Shown: positions 46,589 to 55,649 of the stretch, piece after piece
How the letters are laid out: each line of letters opens with the position of its first letter
Numbering within the stretch: position 1 is the stretch's first letter
Source: Phreatobacter sp.
GTDB taxonomy: Bacteria; Pseudomonadota; Alphaproteobacteria; Rhizobiales; Phreatobacteraceae
NCBI RefSeq assembly: GCF_022843985.1
Contig: NZ_JALHMP010000007.1
Span: 62,001-126,000 of the forward strand
Direction of reading: 5' to 3'
DNA length: 64,000 nucleotides
Position numbers and translations under genes: made by a program
Notes under the pieces: model-generated
The model's database searches: none
The model's input: the letters and a program-made list of their open reading frames with translations, nothing else
What the model was told of the DNA's origin: nothing

Positions 46589-47686
46589 ATGAGCCAGGAT
46601 CCCACTCCTCTGTTCCAACCTTTCACCCTCGGCGATCTGGTGCTGCCCAACCGCATCGTCATGGCGCCCCTGACGCGCAACCGCGCGGCCCCGGGAACCG
46701 ACGCGGCCAATGCCATGACCGCCACCTATTACCGGCAACGTGCCACGGCTGGCCTCATCATCTCCGAGGGGACCCAGGTCTCGCCGCAGGGCCAGGGCTA
46801 TCTGCAGACACCCGGCCTCTACAGCGAGGCGCAGATCGCCGGCTGGAAGACAGTCACCGACACGGTCCATGCCGCCGGCGGGCGGATGTTCGCCCAGATC
46901 TGGCATGTCGGCCGAATCTCGCACGAATCGCTGCTCAACGGCGGCGTGCCGGTGGCGCCATCGGCCATTCCCGCGAAATCCAAAACCTATATTGCCGGCG
47001 GCTTTGCCGACGTCACGCCTCCCCGCGCCCTGACGCTCGCCGAAATCCCCGGTGTCGTCGGCGAATATGCCGATGCTGCCCTCAATGCCCAGAAGGCCGG
47101 ATTCGACGGTATCGAGATTCACGGCGCCAATGGTTATCTCATCGACCAGTTCCTGAAGGACGGCGCCAACCAGCGCCAGGATGCCTATGGGGGTTCGGCG
47201 GAGAACCGGGTGCGGTTCGGCCTCGACGTGGTCGATGCGATTCTGAAAGTCTTTCCGAAGACCCGCCTCGGCATCCGGCTGTCGCCGGTCAGCCCGGCCA
47301 ACGACACTGTCACCTCCGATCCGGCCGAGGTCTTCGGCCTGTTCGTGGCGGAATTGTCGAAGCGCGGCATCGCCTTCATCCATGTCGTCGAGGGTGCCAC
47401 CGGTGGCCCGCGCGACAACGTGCCCTTTGACTGGGTGGCGCTGCGCAAGTCCTTCTCGGGTGCCTATATCGCCAATAACGGCTATACGCGCGACCTCGCC
47501 ATCGACGCCGTCCGCGACGGCAAGGCCGATCTCGTCGCCTTCGGCAAGGCCTTCATCGCCAATCCTGACCTGGTCGAGCGTCTGCGCCGCGACGCACCAC
47601 TGAACGAACTCGACCGGACGACGCTCTATGGCGGCGACACCAAGGGCTATACCGACTATCCCGCCCTGGCCGACGCAGCGGAGTGA
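46589..47686 (+). CDS. Old Yellow Enzyme family alkene reductase
   Basis: A 365-residue FMN-dependent NADPH oxidoreductase that reduces activated C=C bonds, nitro groups or nitrate esters. It shows LPNRIVMAPLTRNRA, the substrate His/Asn pair in IEIHGANGYLIDQFL, and DAYGGSAENRVRF; FMN-binding residues lie in LVAFGKAFIANPDLVERL. ATG 46589 is preceded by AGGAG at six bases. The relation to XenB/NemA is by sequence pattern; its physiological substrate is unknown. Confidence 0.92.
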   Translation: MSQDPTPLFQPFTLGDLVLPNRIVMAPLTRNRAAPGTDAANAMTATYYRQRATAGLIISEGTQVSPQGQGYLQTPGLYSEAQIAGWKTVTDTVHAAGGRMFAQIWHVGRISHESLLNGGVPVAPSAIPAKSKTYIAGGFADVTPPRALTLAEIPGVVGEYADAALNAQKAGFDGIEIHGANGYLIDQFLKDGANQRQDAYGGSAENRVRFGLDVVDAILKVFPKTRLGIRLSPVSPANDTVTSDPAEVFGLFVAELSKRGIAFIHVVEGATGGPRDNVPFDWVALRKSFSGAYIANNGYTRDLAIDAVRDGKADLVAFGKAFIANPDLVERLRRDAPLNELDRTTLYGGDTKGYTDYPALADAAE

Positions 47687-47697
47687 CGGGGCACGAT

Positions 47698-47720
47698 GGG
47701 GAGCCGTTACGCCGCTTCCC
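47698..47720 (+). terminator. Hairpin after the Old Yellow Enzyme gene
   Basis: GGGGAGC pairs with GCTTCCC (one G-U pair) over a 9-base loop, 12 bases after the stop, followed by AATT. Plausible terminator. Confidence 0.4.
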
Positions 47721-48048
47721 AATTCGGTCTGAGGCAAACGGCGATCGCGATGGGGTCATCGGCATTGGCGGGCCTCGCCCGGCTGCCCCCTTGCTGCGGG
47801 CTGCAGGCCGATCGCGCGGGCCGTGGCCGCGATCCGCAGGCCAGATGGACCACTCAACCGAAGCGCTAACCGTTTCCGCGCCTGCCGGAGCTGCAATGGC
47901 CCGGGTCTAAGGCTCTTGCCGACGGGGGGTGCCGGAGAGCCGTTCATCGGCGCGGTCGGGGGGGTGTTGCTGATGGCGCCACTGTGCCCGTGCCGGGCCG
48001 AATGGGGGACCCGGAAAGCCCGGCACCGACGGGACGCATTCTAAAGCC

Positions 48049-48079
48049 TTGACCTTCCCATGGTGGGAAGGATGACATT
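48049..48079 (+). promoter_or_regulatory. MerR-family (CueR/HmrR-type) operator-promoter
   Basis: A -35 TTGACC (48049-48054) and a weak -10 GACATT (48074-48079) are separated by 19 bases, the long spacer characteristic of MerR activators. The spacer holds the dyad CCTTCCCA-TGG-TGGGAAGG (48053-48071). This nearly reproduces the E. coli copA CueR operator (TTGACCTTCCCC...GGAAGG). It indicates copper/silver/gold-type control of the downstream adaptor-ABC exporter. No cueR gene is in the window. Confidence 0.7.
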
Positions 48080-48115
48080 CGACAAGACGAATGCATCCGG
48101 AAGGGAACTGACCTC

Positions 48116-49270
48116 ATGCTCCGCAGCGGCAAATGGCTTGCCCTGGTTCTCCTGCTGGGATGTTCCATCGGCGCCGTCGTCTGGTCCCTGCGCTATCAGT
48201 CGCTGGGCTTGGCGGTTGCAGGGCTCGAGGAAGGGGTGCCGATCGAGGTTTTTGGACTTGGCACGGTCGAGGCGCAGGTGGTCGCCCGGGTCGGCTTCAA
48301 GCAAGCGGGAACGCTGGTGGAGCTGGCAGCCGACCATGGCGACGTGGTCCCGGCCGGACGGCTTCTGGCGCGCATTGACAGCCGGGAACAGGATGCTCGC
48401 GCCGCCAAGGCCCGTTCCGGTGTCGCCAATGCCGAAGCGGCAATCATGGTGACGGAAGCGGTGTCGAACCGTAGCAGCGTTGTCTACGCGCAGCGCCAGC
48501 AGACCAACCAGCGCCGGCAGGCTCTGCTGTCGCGCGGCACGATCTCCATCGAACAGGCGGAAGAGGCGCAACTCGCGGAGACCACGGCCCGGGCCGACAT
48601 GACCGTCGCCCAGGCCGAGGTGGTCGCGGCGCGGGCGCGTCTCGAGGATGCGCGGGCGCAGTCCGCTTTCGAGGAGGCCATTCTCAGTCAGCACGCCCTG
48701 CGGTCACCTTTCTCGGGCGTGGTGATCGCCCGAGCCAAGGAACTCGGGGCTGTGGCGGGGGCGGGAGAAACCATCTTCACGCTGGTCGATCCGGCGACTT
48801 ACTGGGTGCTTGCCTATTTTGACGAGGCCAGGACAGGCGCCATCGCTCTCGGGCAGCGGGCAACCATCCGACTGAGGTCGCGGCCTGGTCAGAGCTTTTC
48901 CGGCCGGGTCGTCCGAATGGGCCTGGAGGCCGATCGGGTGAATGAGGAACGGCGGGTCTATGTGACCTGCCAGGACTGTCCCGCCGATGGCTACGTGCTC
49001 GGCGAGCAGGCGGAGGTGACCATCCGGACCGGCTATCTGCCACGGACCGTGCTGGTTCCGGAAGCCATGATCGACGGCCTCCGCCAAAGCCAGGGAACGG
49101 TATGGGTAATCCGCGACGGGCGCCTCGCCCGCCGCACCCTGACCTTCGGCCAAAGGACACTGGACGGTCGCCACGAGGCGACGGGGGTGCTCCCCGGCGA
49201 GGCCATTGTCATCGAGCGCCATGCGCGCGCCTATGAGGGCCGGACCGCCACGGCGCGGACGGTGCCATGA
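48116..49270 (+). CDS. Periplasmic adaptor (HlyD/MacA-type) of an ABC exporter
   Basis: A 384-residue membrane-fusion protein. One N-terminal hydrophobic segment (WLALVLLLGCSIGAVVWSL) leads to a biotinyl-lipoyl half motif (GTLVELAADHGDVVPAGRLLARID), a coiled-coil hairpin (about residues 85-190), the second lipoyl half (LRSPFSGVVIARAKELGAVAGAGETIF) and a beta barrel. A CQDC pair (CxxC) in VTCQDCPADGY near residue 285 is unusual for adaptors and could bind a soft metal. It overlaps the permease gene (ATGA). The preceding CueR-type promoter supports metal-linked export. Confidence 0.88.
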   Translation: MLRSGKWLALVLLLGCSIGAVVWSLRYQSLGLAVAGLEEGVPIEVFGLGTVEAQVVARVGFKQAGTLVELAADHGDVVPAGRLLARIDSREQDARAAKARSGVANAEAAIMVTEAVSNRSSVVYAQRQQTNQRRQALLSRGTISIEQAEEAQLAETTARADMTVAQAEVVAARARLEDARAQSAFEEAILSQHALRSPFSGVVIARAKELGAVAGAGETIFTLVDPATYWVLAYFDEARTGAIALGQRATIRLRSRPGQSFSGRVVRMGLEADRVNEERRVYVTCQDCPADGYVLGEQAEVTIRTGYLPRTVLVPEAMIDGLRQSQGTVWVIRDGRLARRTLTFGQRTLDGRHEATGVLPGEAIVIERHARAYEGRTATARTVP

Positions 49271-50400
49271 ACCTCGCCCTGCGCGACATCCGGCACAATC
49301 TCGGACGCTTCCTGCTGACCTGCCTCGGGCTCAGCCTTCTCCTCGGCGTCGTCATGTCGATGATCGGCATCTATCGCGGGCTGGTCGCCGATGCGCTCGG
49401 CATTGCGCGCGCGCCGGCCGCCCAGATCTGGGTGGTGGAGGCCAAGAGCCGCGGCCCCTTCGCCGAAGCCTCCCGCATCCCGGGCGACACGCGCGAGGCG
49501 ATCGCCCGCATCGCCGGGGTCGCGGATTCCGGGTCCGTTACCTACCAGTCGGTCGAGGCCAGCTTCCGCGATCGCCCCTTGCGTCTCTATGTGATCGGTT
49601 TCGAGCCCGGGCGGCCGGGCGGGCCGCGCCTGCTGACCGAAGGCCGCCCCATCACGCAGGCTCGTTTCGAGATGATCGCCGATGCGCGCGGCGGCCTGTC
49701 CATCGGCGATGTGGTGACGATGGGACGCAGCCGCTTCCACGTGGTCGGAACCACGACCGGCCAGGTCGCCTCCGGCGGTGATCCCGTCGTCTATGTGACG
49801 CTCAAGGACTCGCAGCGCCTGCAGTTCGATCTCACCCCGTCCGCCCAGCGCCGGGAGCAGGCACGCGGCGCGTCCGGCGGCTCCTCCGACATCGTCAATG
49901 CCGTGGTGGCGACTCTCATACCCAATGCTTCGACCGGGCTCGTCGCCGACACGATCAGGCGCTGGAAGCACCTGAATGCCCTCAGCCAGGAGGAGCAGGA
50001 GACGATCCTGACCCGCTCCGTCGTGGAAATGGCGCGCCGCCAGATCGGGCTCTTCACATCCCTGCTGCTCGCCGTCTCGGCCGTCATCATCGCCCTGATC
50101 ATCTATACATTGACCATCGACAAGCTGCGCGAGATCGCCACGCTCAAGCTCATCGGGGCGCCGGACAGAGTCATTATCGGGCTCATTGTCCAGCAGGCCC
50201 TGGCCATGGGCGTGATCGGTTTCGGCTTCGGGCTCGCGCTGATCCTCACCATCAAGGACCGGTTTCCCCGCCGGGTGGTGATCGAGCCCTCCGACGTTGG
50301 CGTTCTGGCGCTGGTCATCCTCGCGGTCTGCATTCTGGCCAGCGGCCTCGGCGTCAGGCTCGCGCTCAAGGTCGATCCGGCCAAGGCGCTGGGAGGCTGA
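49267..50400 (+). CDS. ABC exporter permease (MacB/DevC-like, FtsX fold)
   Basis: A 377-residue permease with one N-terminal TM (FLLTCLGLSLLLGVVMSMIGIYRGL), a large periplasmic domain, and three C-terminal TM helices (LLLAVSAVIIALIIYTLTI, IGLIVQQALAMGVIGFGFGLALI, VGVLALVILAVCILASGLGV). This is the MacB-type mechanotransmission topology but with the ATPase as a separate gene, as in DevBCA and YknXYZ. It is coupled to the adaptor before it and the ATPase one base after its stop. Confidence 0.9.
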   Translation: MNLALRDIRHNLGRFLLTCLGLSLLLGVVMSMIGIYRGLVADALGIARAPAAQIWVVEAKSRGPFAEASRIPGDTREAIARIAGVADSGSVTYQSVEASFRDRPLRLYVIGFEPGRPGGPRLLTEGRPITQARFEMIADARGGLSIGDVVTMGRSRFHVVGTTTGQVASGGDPVVYVTLKDSQRLQFDLTPSAQRREQARGASGGSSDIVNAVVATLIPNASTGLVADTIRRWKHLNALSQEEQETILTRSVVEMARRQIGLFTSLLLAVSAVIIALIIYTLTIDKLREIATLKLIGAPDRVIIGLIVQQALAMGVIGFGFGLALILTIKDRFPRRVVIEPSDVGVLALVILAVCILASGLGVRLALKVDPAKALGG

Positions 50401-50401
50401 C

Positions 50402-51085
50402 ATGCCAAAGCCGCTGGTGAGCGTCCGCAATGTCTCCAAGCATTTTGGCGAGGGCGAGGCCCGGGTTGACGCACTCGTCGACGTCTCCCTCGACGTCATG
50501 GCCGGCGAGGTCGTCGGCCTCAAGGGGCCGAGCGGTTCGGGGAAGACCACATTGCTCAACGTCATCGGCTGTATCCTGGAGCCTTCCGCCGGGCAGTTGG
50601 TGCTCAATGACGAGGTTGTCTTCGACAGGAAATGGCTGACGCGCGACCTTCGCCGCATGCGGCTTGAGCGCATCGGCTTCATTTTCCAGGCGCACAATCT
50701 CCTGCCTTTCCTGTCGGTGGTGGAGAATGTCGCTCTGGTGCTGCGGCTGGCCGGTCAGAGCGAGCAGGCGGCGACAGCGCGGGCCGACGAACTCCTCACC
50801 TATCTGGAGGTCTCCCACCGGCGCAAAGCCATGCCGGCCCAGCTCTCGGGCGGCGAGGCGCAGCGGGTGGCGATTGCCCGCGCCCTTGCCAACCAGCCAA
50901 GGGTCATTCTGGCCGATGAGCCCACCGCCGCCCTCGATTCCGAACGGGCCCGCATCGTCATGGACCTGCTCCGCCGCGTCGCCGTCGAGAATGAGGCATC
51001 CATCATCACCGTGACGCATGACGAAAAGATCTTCTCGCGCTTCGACAGGCTGGTATCGCTCAGGGACGGACGTATCGACGCTTAG
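50402..51085 (+). CDS. ABC exporter ATP-binding protein
   Basis: A 227-residue ATPase of the MacB/LolD type powering the permease. Walker A is [11 protein letters not shown], the signature [15 protein letters not shown], Walker [13 protein letters not shown], and the H-loop VTHDEK. ATG 50402 follows the permease stop by one base; the track ORF begins inside the permease. It completes a three-gene adaptor-permease-ATPase operon; a TolC-type partner must be elsewhere. Confidence 0.93.
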   Translation: MPKPLVSVRNVSKHFGEGEARVDALVDVSLDVMAGEVVGLKGPSGSGKTTLLNVIGCILEPSAGQLVLNDEVVFDRKWLTRDLRRMRLERIGFIFQAHNLLPFLSVVENVALVLRLAGQSEQAATARADELLTYLEVSHRRKAMPAQLSGGEAQRVAIARALANQPRVILADEPTAALDSERARIVMDLLRRVAVENEASIITVTHDEKIFSRFDRLVSLRDGRIDA

Positions 51086-51532
51086 AGCAGCCCGACCAGA
51101 GGCTTGAGTCCTTTCAAGGCTATCGTGCCAACCGCTGACGGTGGTGCATCCTCCATCGGATTCCGGGCCTGGTTCGAATCGATCGCGGTTCAGCAGCTTT
51201 GCCTCGCAAACGCGGTGATGGGCCCGACACCCGATGACTACCGCATGAGCCGAGCTATACGGGTGAACCCCGGATACCCCCGCTATCCGTGGTCGTCGTT
51301 TGCCCGAAATGCCTTGAACGATAGTGTCTGGGGCCATCCCCAGTCGTGCTTATCAGGACCTCGGTCTTGAATGTACGCTGATACGCGTCCTTCGAGAGGC
51401 GATCGTCCGACGCTAAGCCTTGCTCGTTTGTACAAAAACGAAAATCCTAAATAACAACGATATTGCAATTTATGTTTATGTTTTAAATTTGCACGCACTT
51501 TCGAGGAGGTTCACTTCACACGGATCACCTTG
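51086..51532. other. 447-bp intergenic region with a strongly AT-rich end
   Basis: No gene is supported; the 88-codon ORF at 51104 has no features. There is a perfect 6-bp hairpin with a CCAT loop (51328-51343, CTGGGG/CCCCAG). From about 51421 to 51490 the base composition turns AT-rich (CTAAATAACAACGATATTGC, TTTATGTTTATG), unlike the surrounding GC-rich DNA. This probably holds the promoter of the TadG-like gene. AGGAGG at 51504 is about 23 bases before its ATG, too far for a normal ribosome-binding site. Confidence 0.45.
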
Positions 51533-52753
51533 ATGCAACGGATGCGTCTTTTCACGTCTGATAACAAGGCCTCTGTGGCTATTTTGTTTGCTATTTCTCT
51601 GATGCCCGTCCTTCTCGCTGTCGGATCGGCGGTCGACTTCACAGTGGCGCAGAATACCAAGACGAAACTCCAGGCGATTGTTGATGCCGCTGCCCTCGGC
51701 GGCTTGCGGAGCCGGGGGTCCGAAGCCCTGGCGGCCGAAAACATCTTCGATTCCCAGAGCACGATCGGGAATGTCGAGCGCTCCTTCATCTTGAGGGGCG
51801 ACACGCTGGAGGCTGTGGCTCGGACGCAGGTCCCCACCACCTTCATGAAACTCGTCGGCATTTCCACAGTGCAGGTCGAAGTGACCGCAAGATCCTTGCG
51901 TACGACGTCGAATGCCGCTTCTGCCGGCCAGCCTTGCATCATCGCGCTTGCACCGACAGCCAGGCAGGCTCTGCTGGTCAACTCCAATGCCAGGATCGAC
52001 GCCCCCGACTGCGAGGTGCATGTCCGCTCCACGGCGTCGCCGGCCGCCATCTTCAATGCCGGTACGACCCTGAAACTCAAGAGGTTCTGCCTTCAGGGAA
52101 CGAACATCATCAAGAACACGTCGAACCCGATGCCCATCGAGCTCGGCTGCCCTGCGGCCACCGACCCCTATGTGGATGCCCTGCCGAATCCGGTGGTGGG
52201 CGCCTGCAGCAACACCAGAAGCGTCTTTGATCCGCCCCCGCGCGGCGCCCCCCATGTGATGCCGGCGGGCTCCGTCTGGTGCAACCTGACGTTCAACGGG
52301 TCGCCGAGGGTCGTGTTCCAGCCCGGTCTGCACATCATCAAGGGCAGGATGATCATCAACGCGGGTGCCGTGGTGGAGGGCGCCGGCGTCACCTTCTTCT
52401 TTCCCGACACCGGTTCCGAAATCCGCTTCAATGGTCGATTGACCTCGCGCCTGACCGCACCGACGACCGGTCCCTACGCGAATATCCTGATGTTCGAGCC
52501 CAGCCCCGGACCGACAACGGGGACGTCGACAGTACAATATGTCTTCAACTCGTCGGTCAGCGAAGAGATATCCGGACTGATCTACCTGCCGCGCCGGAAT
52601 CTCACCTGGAACTCCACGTCGACCGTCATCGGATCGAAGGTCCAGATCGTCGGCAACACGATCATCTTCAACGCGCTGGACTGGCGGCTGTCCACACCGA
52701 CGCTGCCCGGTCGCGGCAGCCCGGCCGTGGATATGGTCAGACTGGTGCAATGA
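51533..52753 (+). CDS. TadE/TadG-family pilus-assembly-like protein
   Basis: A 406-residue protein with the TadG N-terminus: a short cytoplasmic start, a TM (ASVAILFAISLMPVLLAVGSAVDFT) and an LQAIVDAAALGG helix. A large secreted region rich in Asn/Thr/beta strands follows, with six or so Cys. TadG-like proteins belong to Tad (Flp) pilus systems, but no tadABC, cpaB-F or flp gene is near, so this is an orphan that could act in surface adhesion. The start is uncertain: TTG 51530, ATG 51533 or ATG 51542. Confidence 0.75.
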   Translation: MQRMRLFTSDNKASVAILFAISLMPVLLAVGSAVDFTVAQNTKTKLQAIVDAAALGGLRSRGSEALAAENIFDSQSTIGNVERSFILRGDTLEAVARTQVPTTFMKLVGISTVQVEVTARSLRTTSNAASAGQPCIIALAPTARQALLVNSNARIDAPDCEVHVRSTASPAAIFNAGTTLKLKRFCLQGTNIIKNTSNPMPIELGCPAATDPYVDALPNPVVGACSNTRSVFDPPPRGAPHVMPAGSVWCNLTFNGSPRVVFQPGLHIIKGRMIINAGAVVEGAGVTFFFPDTGSEIRFNGRLTSRLTAPTTGPYANILMFEPSPGPTTGTSTVQYVFNSSVSEEISGLIYLPRRNLTWNSTSTVIGSKVQIVGNTIIFNALDWRLSTPTLPGRGSPAVDMVRLVQ

Positions 52754-52838
52754 TCCCAGACCCGCCCCGCGCTCCCCGACGCGACGCTGGTCCGCCCCAC
52801 AGAACTGACAAGACCATTGATTTTATCGAGGATGTTCA

Positions 52839-54548
52839 ATGCCGTCGCTCATGCCCAAGCTCAAGATCCGAGGCAAGGCCGTCGTCCTGGCCGTGATGCT
52901 CATCGCCATGACCTCGCTGGCTCTGACCTCTCTCGCCTGGGTGCAGATGCAGCAGCAGAATGACAAAACGGCGATGAGCCAGGCCCGGACAAGCCTGCGC
53001 ACCCTTGCCGTCCTGTTGTCCCGCTCGGCGGAGGGCATCGACTTCACGATTGAGGCCGATCGTCTCGCCACCGTCAGGGCGGCTGCGATGCCGACCTTCG
53101 CGGAACACGCGCTGGTCGATCTCAATGTACAGGCCGGCGGTGGCGTCGCGACAATCTTCGTGACCGACGACAGGGGCGCGTTCATCCGGCGGTCGACCAA
53201 TCTCAAAAAGGAGAACGGCGAGCGCGCCATCGGAACGTCGCTGGCGGCTGACCATCCTGCCCAGGCGTCCCTGCGGCAAGCAAAGCCCTATTACGGGCCG
53301 GCAAACCTGTTCGGCAGGCCTTATCTCACGGCCTATCAGCCCGTGCTCAATACAGAGGGCTCGGTGATCGGCGTTCTCTTCATTGGCATTCCGACCGAAG
53401 AGCTGGCGGCCGCCGCTCGACAGACGCTCTTCGCCCTGATCGTCGCGCTCCTCGGCATCGCCACCGTCTTCGGCCTTGCTGCCGCGGTTATCGTCCAGCG
53501 AGCGACCAGGCCGCTGTCCGCCGCGACGGCTTCCCTGAACCGCGTCGCAGACGGCGACCTCGACACGCCCGTCGTCGTTTCCGACAGGGCGGACGAGATC
53601 GGCGATCTCAGCCGTGCTCTCGCGGTCTTCCGCGACAACGCCCTTCAGGCGAGGCGGATCGCGGCGGAACAGGCCGAAGACCGCACCGCCAAGGAGAACC
53701 GTGCCATCGTTCTCGCCTCGGCCGTCGAGGAGTTCGACCGGACGGTCGTCGACGTCGTCTCTGCGGTGACGTCGGCGTCCACCCAGCTCGAAGCGGCGGC
53801 CCAGACGTTGGCCACCACGGCAGAGGCGACCCAGGGGAGGTCGGGCACGGTCGCGGCCGCATCCGAGCAGGCCTCTGGCAACGTCCAGGCGGTGGCGGCC
53901 GCCACCGACGAGATGACGTCCTCAGTGGAAGAGATATCCCGGCAGGTCCAGCATTCGATGCAGAAGGCCAATGCCGCTGTCGCCGAAGCCAAGACCACCG
54001 ACCTCAAGGTTACGGAACTGCTGGACGCAGCGTCGAAGATCGGCGAGGTCGTGAAACTCATCACCGCGGTCGCCGAGCAAACCAACCTGTTGGCCCTCAA
54101 TGCCACGATCGAAGCGGCGCGGGCAGGTGAGGCCGGCAAGGGCTTTGCGGTGGTCGCCAGCGAGGTCAAGGCTCTCGCCGGTCAGACCGCCCGGGCCACC
54201 GAGGCCATCGGCACCCAGATCCAGGCGATGCAGGGCGCCACGCGCGAGGCGGCCGCCTCGATCCAGGCCATCGGCGCGACCATTGTCGATGTCGCGGACA
54301 TCGCGACCGCCATCGCCGCTGCCGTGGAAGAGCAGGGGGCCGCGACGCGCGAGATCGCGCGAAACGTCCAGGAGGCTGCCCGCGGCACGGTGGAAGTGTC
54401 TTCGTCGATCGTTGCCGTCAACGAGGGGGCGGTGGCGACCGGACAATCGGCGGGCCAGGTCCTCGATGCATCGGGTGAACTCTCTTCCCAGGCCGAGCGC
54501 CTCAAGCGGCAGGTGGACTCGTTCCTCGCCACCGTGCGGCACGCCTGA
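52839..54548 (+). CDS. Methyl-accepting chemotaxis protein
   Basis: A 569-residue chemoreceptor. TM1 is at about residues 13-35, then a periplasmic single-Cache-like domain ([38 protein letters not shown]), TM2 at about 190-213, a HAMP domain ([25 protein letters not shown]), and a cytoplasmic coiled coil. The CheA/CheW hairpin tip is [34 protein letters not shown]. The ligand is unknown; the Cache fold often binds organic acids or amino acids. No che genes are nearby. Confidence 0.93.
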   Translation: MPSLMPKLKIRGKAVVLAVMLIAMTSLALTSLAWVQMQQQNDKTAMSQARTSLRTLAVLLSRSAEGIDFTIEADRLATVRAAAMPTFAEHALVDLNVQAGGGVATIFVTDDRGAFIRRSTNLKKENGERAIGTSLAADHPAQASLRQAKPYYGPANLFGRPYLTAYQPVLNTEGSVIGVLFIGIPTEELAAAARQTLFALIVALLGIATVFGLAAAVIVQRATRPLSAATASLNRVADGDLDTPVVVSDRADEIGDLSRALAVFRDNALQARRIAAEQAEDRTAKENRAIVLASAVEEFDRTVVDVVSAVTSASTQLEAAAQTLATTAEATQGRSGTVAAASEQASGNVQAVAAATDEMTSSVEEISRQVQHSMQKANAAVAEAKTTDLKVTELLDAASKIGEVVKLITAVAEQTNLLALNATIEAARAGEAGKGFAVVASEVKALAGQTARATEAIGTQIQAMQGATREAAASIQAIGATIVDVADIATAIAAAVEEQGAATREIARNVQEAARGTVEVSSSIVAVNEGAVATGQSAGQVLDASGELSSQAERLKRQVDSFLATVRHA

Positions 54549-54558
54549 GTGCCGTGCC

Positions 54559-55545
54559 ATGCTCCCAGGTTGCGCCAGCGTGTCGGGAAGCCGGCCTCCC
54601 ATTCCTCAGGTCTTGACCCTTGAGGTTGGCGACAAGCTTGCGGGCCTCTGGCCCGTGAGCCCTCGTTCTTCACCGTTCCAGGTCTTCGCAGAGGCCGTGC
54701 GTCCCTTCGCGATCGAGACATCCATTCTGGACCGTAAAGTCACTCTGACGGGGCATCCCATCGGGGTTGGGCTGGTCGCGCAGATGTTCGAGCGCTGCGA
54801 CCGGCAACCGACGATGGATGGACTGCCATCGGTTGCGGCCGATGTGGTGGGGATCGCTCTTCGCAATGATCTCGCCTTCCGTCTCGTTGGACTGCCCCAT
54901 CCCCTGCGACCTCTCTCCCTGAGCCAGGTCCTGTTCATGCAGACCCTTCTGGATGGTGATCGCGATCTGGTCCTTGCGACCGGGCCGACCGGCAGCGGCA
55001 AGACCCATATTGCGGTCGCTGCGGGCATCAGCGCCGTGGCGTCCCATGCACGGAAGAAGCTTGTTCTGTCGCGGCCTCACGCCTTCGAGTCGGGCGATAG
55101 GATCCCTGCTGTCGCAAGGGCTGAGCTCGTCGGTGATTTTCAGCTCGTTCCACTGGAGGATGAGCTGAAGGAGCTCTTGGGGGCAGGCGAATTCCAACAC
55201 CGGCGCGACGCTGGACTGATAGAGATCGTCCCGATTGGCCAGATGCGCGGAAGAACCTTCAACGATGCCTTCATCGTTGTCGACGACGCACAGAATCTCA
55301 CGGTCCAGACGATGAGGATGGTCGTCGCACGGCTCGGCCGGCGATCCCGGATGGTCATTCTGGGTGATCCGCTGCACGCCGCGCTTCCCGATGGCGAGGC
55401 TTCGGGCTTCCAACACCTGATCGGTCTGGTGAGCGGCACCGACATTGCCGATGTCGTCAGCATCGCGGCTGGCCACATCGTCCGCAACGCGACAGTCGCC
55501 CGCCTCGAACAGCTCTATACCAAGGCGTTCCCCCGCACCCTCTAG
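54559..55545 (+). CDS. PhoH-like P-loop ATPase
   Basis: A 328-residue protein with the PhoH ATPase core: LATGPTGSGKTHIAVAAGI (Walker A), KKLVLSRPHAFESGDRI, EIVPIGQMRGRTFNDAFIVVDDAQNLTVQTMRMVVARLG (Walker B), and RMVILGDPLHAALP. PhoH proteins are ATPases tied to phosphate starvation and RNA handling. This copy departs from the usual DEAQN (DDAQN) and is not in the miaB-phoH-ybeY cluster, so it is probably a divergent paralogue. ATG 54559 is ten bases after the chemoreceptor stop. Confidence 0.8.
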   Translation: MLPGCASVSGSRPPIPQVLTLEVGDKLAGLWPVSPRSSPFQVFAEAVRPFAIETSILDRKVTLTGHPIGVGLVAQMFERCDRQPTMDGLPSVAADVVGIALRNDLAFRLVGLPHPLRPLSLSQVLFMQTLLDGDRDLVLATGPTGSGKTHIAVAAGISAVASHARKKLVLSRPHAFESGDRIPAVARAELVGDFQLVPLEDELKELLGAGEFQHRRDAGLIEIVPIGQMRGRTFNDAFIVVDDAQNLTVQTMRMVVARLGRRSRMVILGDPLHAALPDGEASGFQHLIGLVSGTDIADVVSIAAGHIVRNATVARLEQLYTKAFPRTL

Positions 55546-55649
55546 CCCCCGATCCCGCCGGCGACCCGGATGGGACGCGAGCTGTTTCGGGCACCCAATG
55601 TCATCGGCGGCAGCCCTGGTCGGACTGCCACAGGAAGCTCGGATTGACC

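Larger units (their letters stand above)
47687..48115. other. 429-bp intergenic region before the exporter operon
   Basis: I see no convincing gene here; the short ORFs have no family features. The start has a 7-bp hairpin (47698-47720, GGGGAGC/GCTTCCC) suited to ending the Old Yellow Enzyme transcript. The end has a MerR-type promoter (48049-48079). The stretch between is featureless to me. Confidence 0.5.

Noticed and set aside
47823-48044. 73-codon ORF upstream of the exporter operon
   Set aside because: Composition and lack of features indicate chance; the region fits an intergenic regulatory stretch.
51104-51370. 88-codon ORF after the ABC exporter
   Set aside because: No ribosome-binding site or recognisable feature; it spans a hairpin and seems non-coding.
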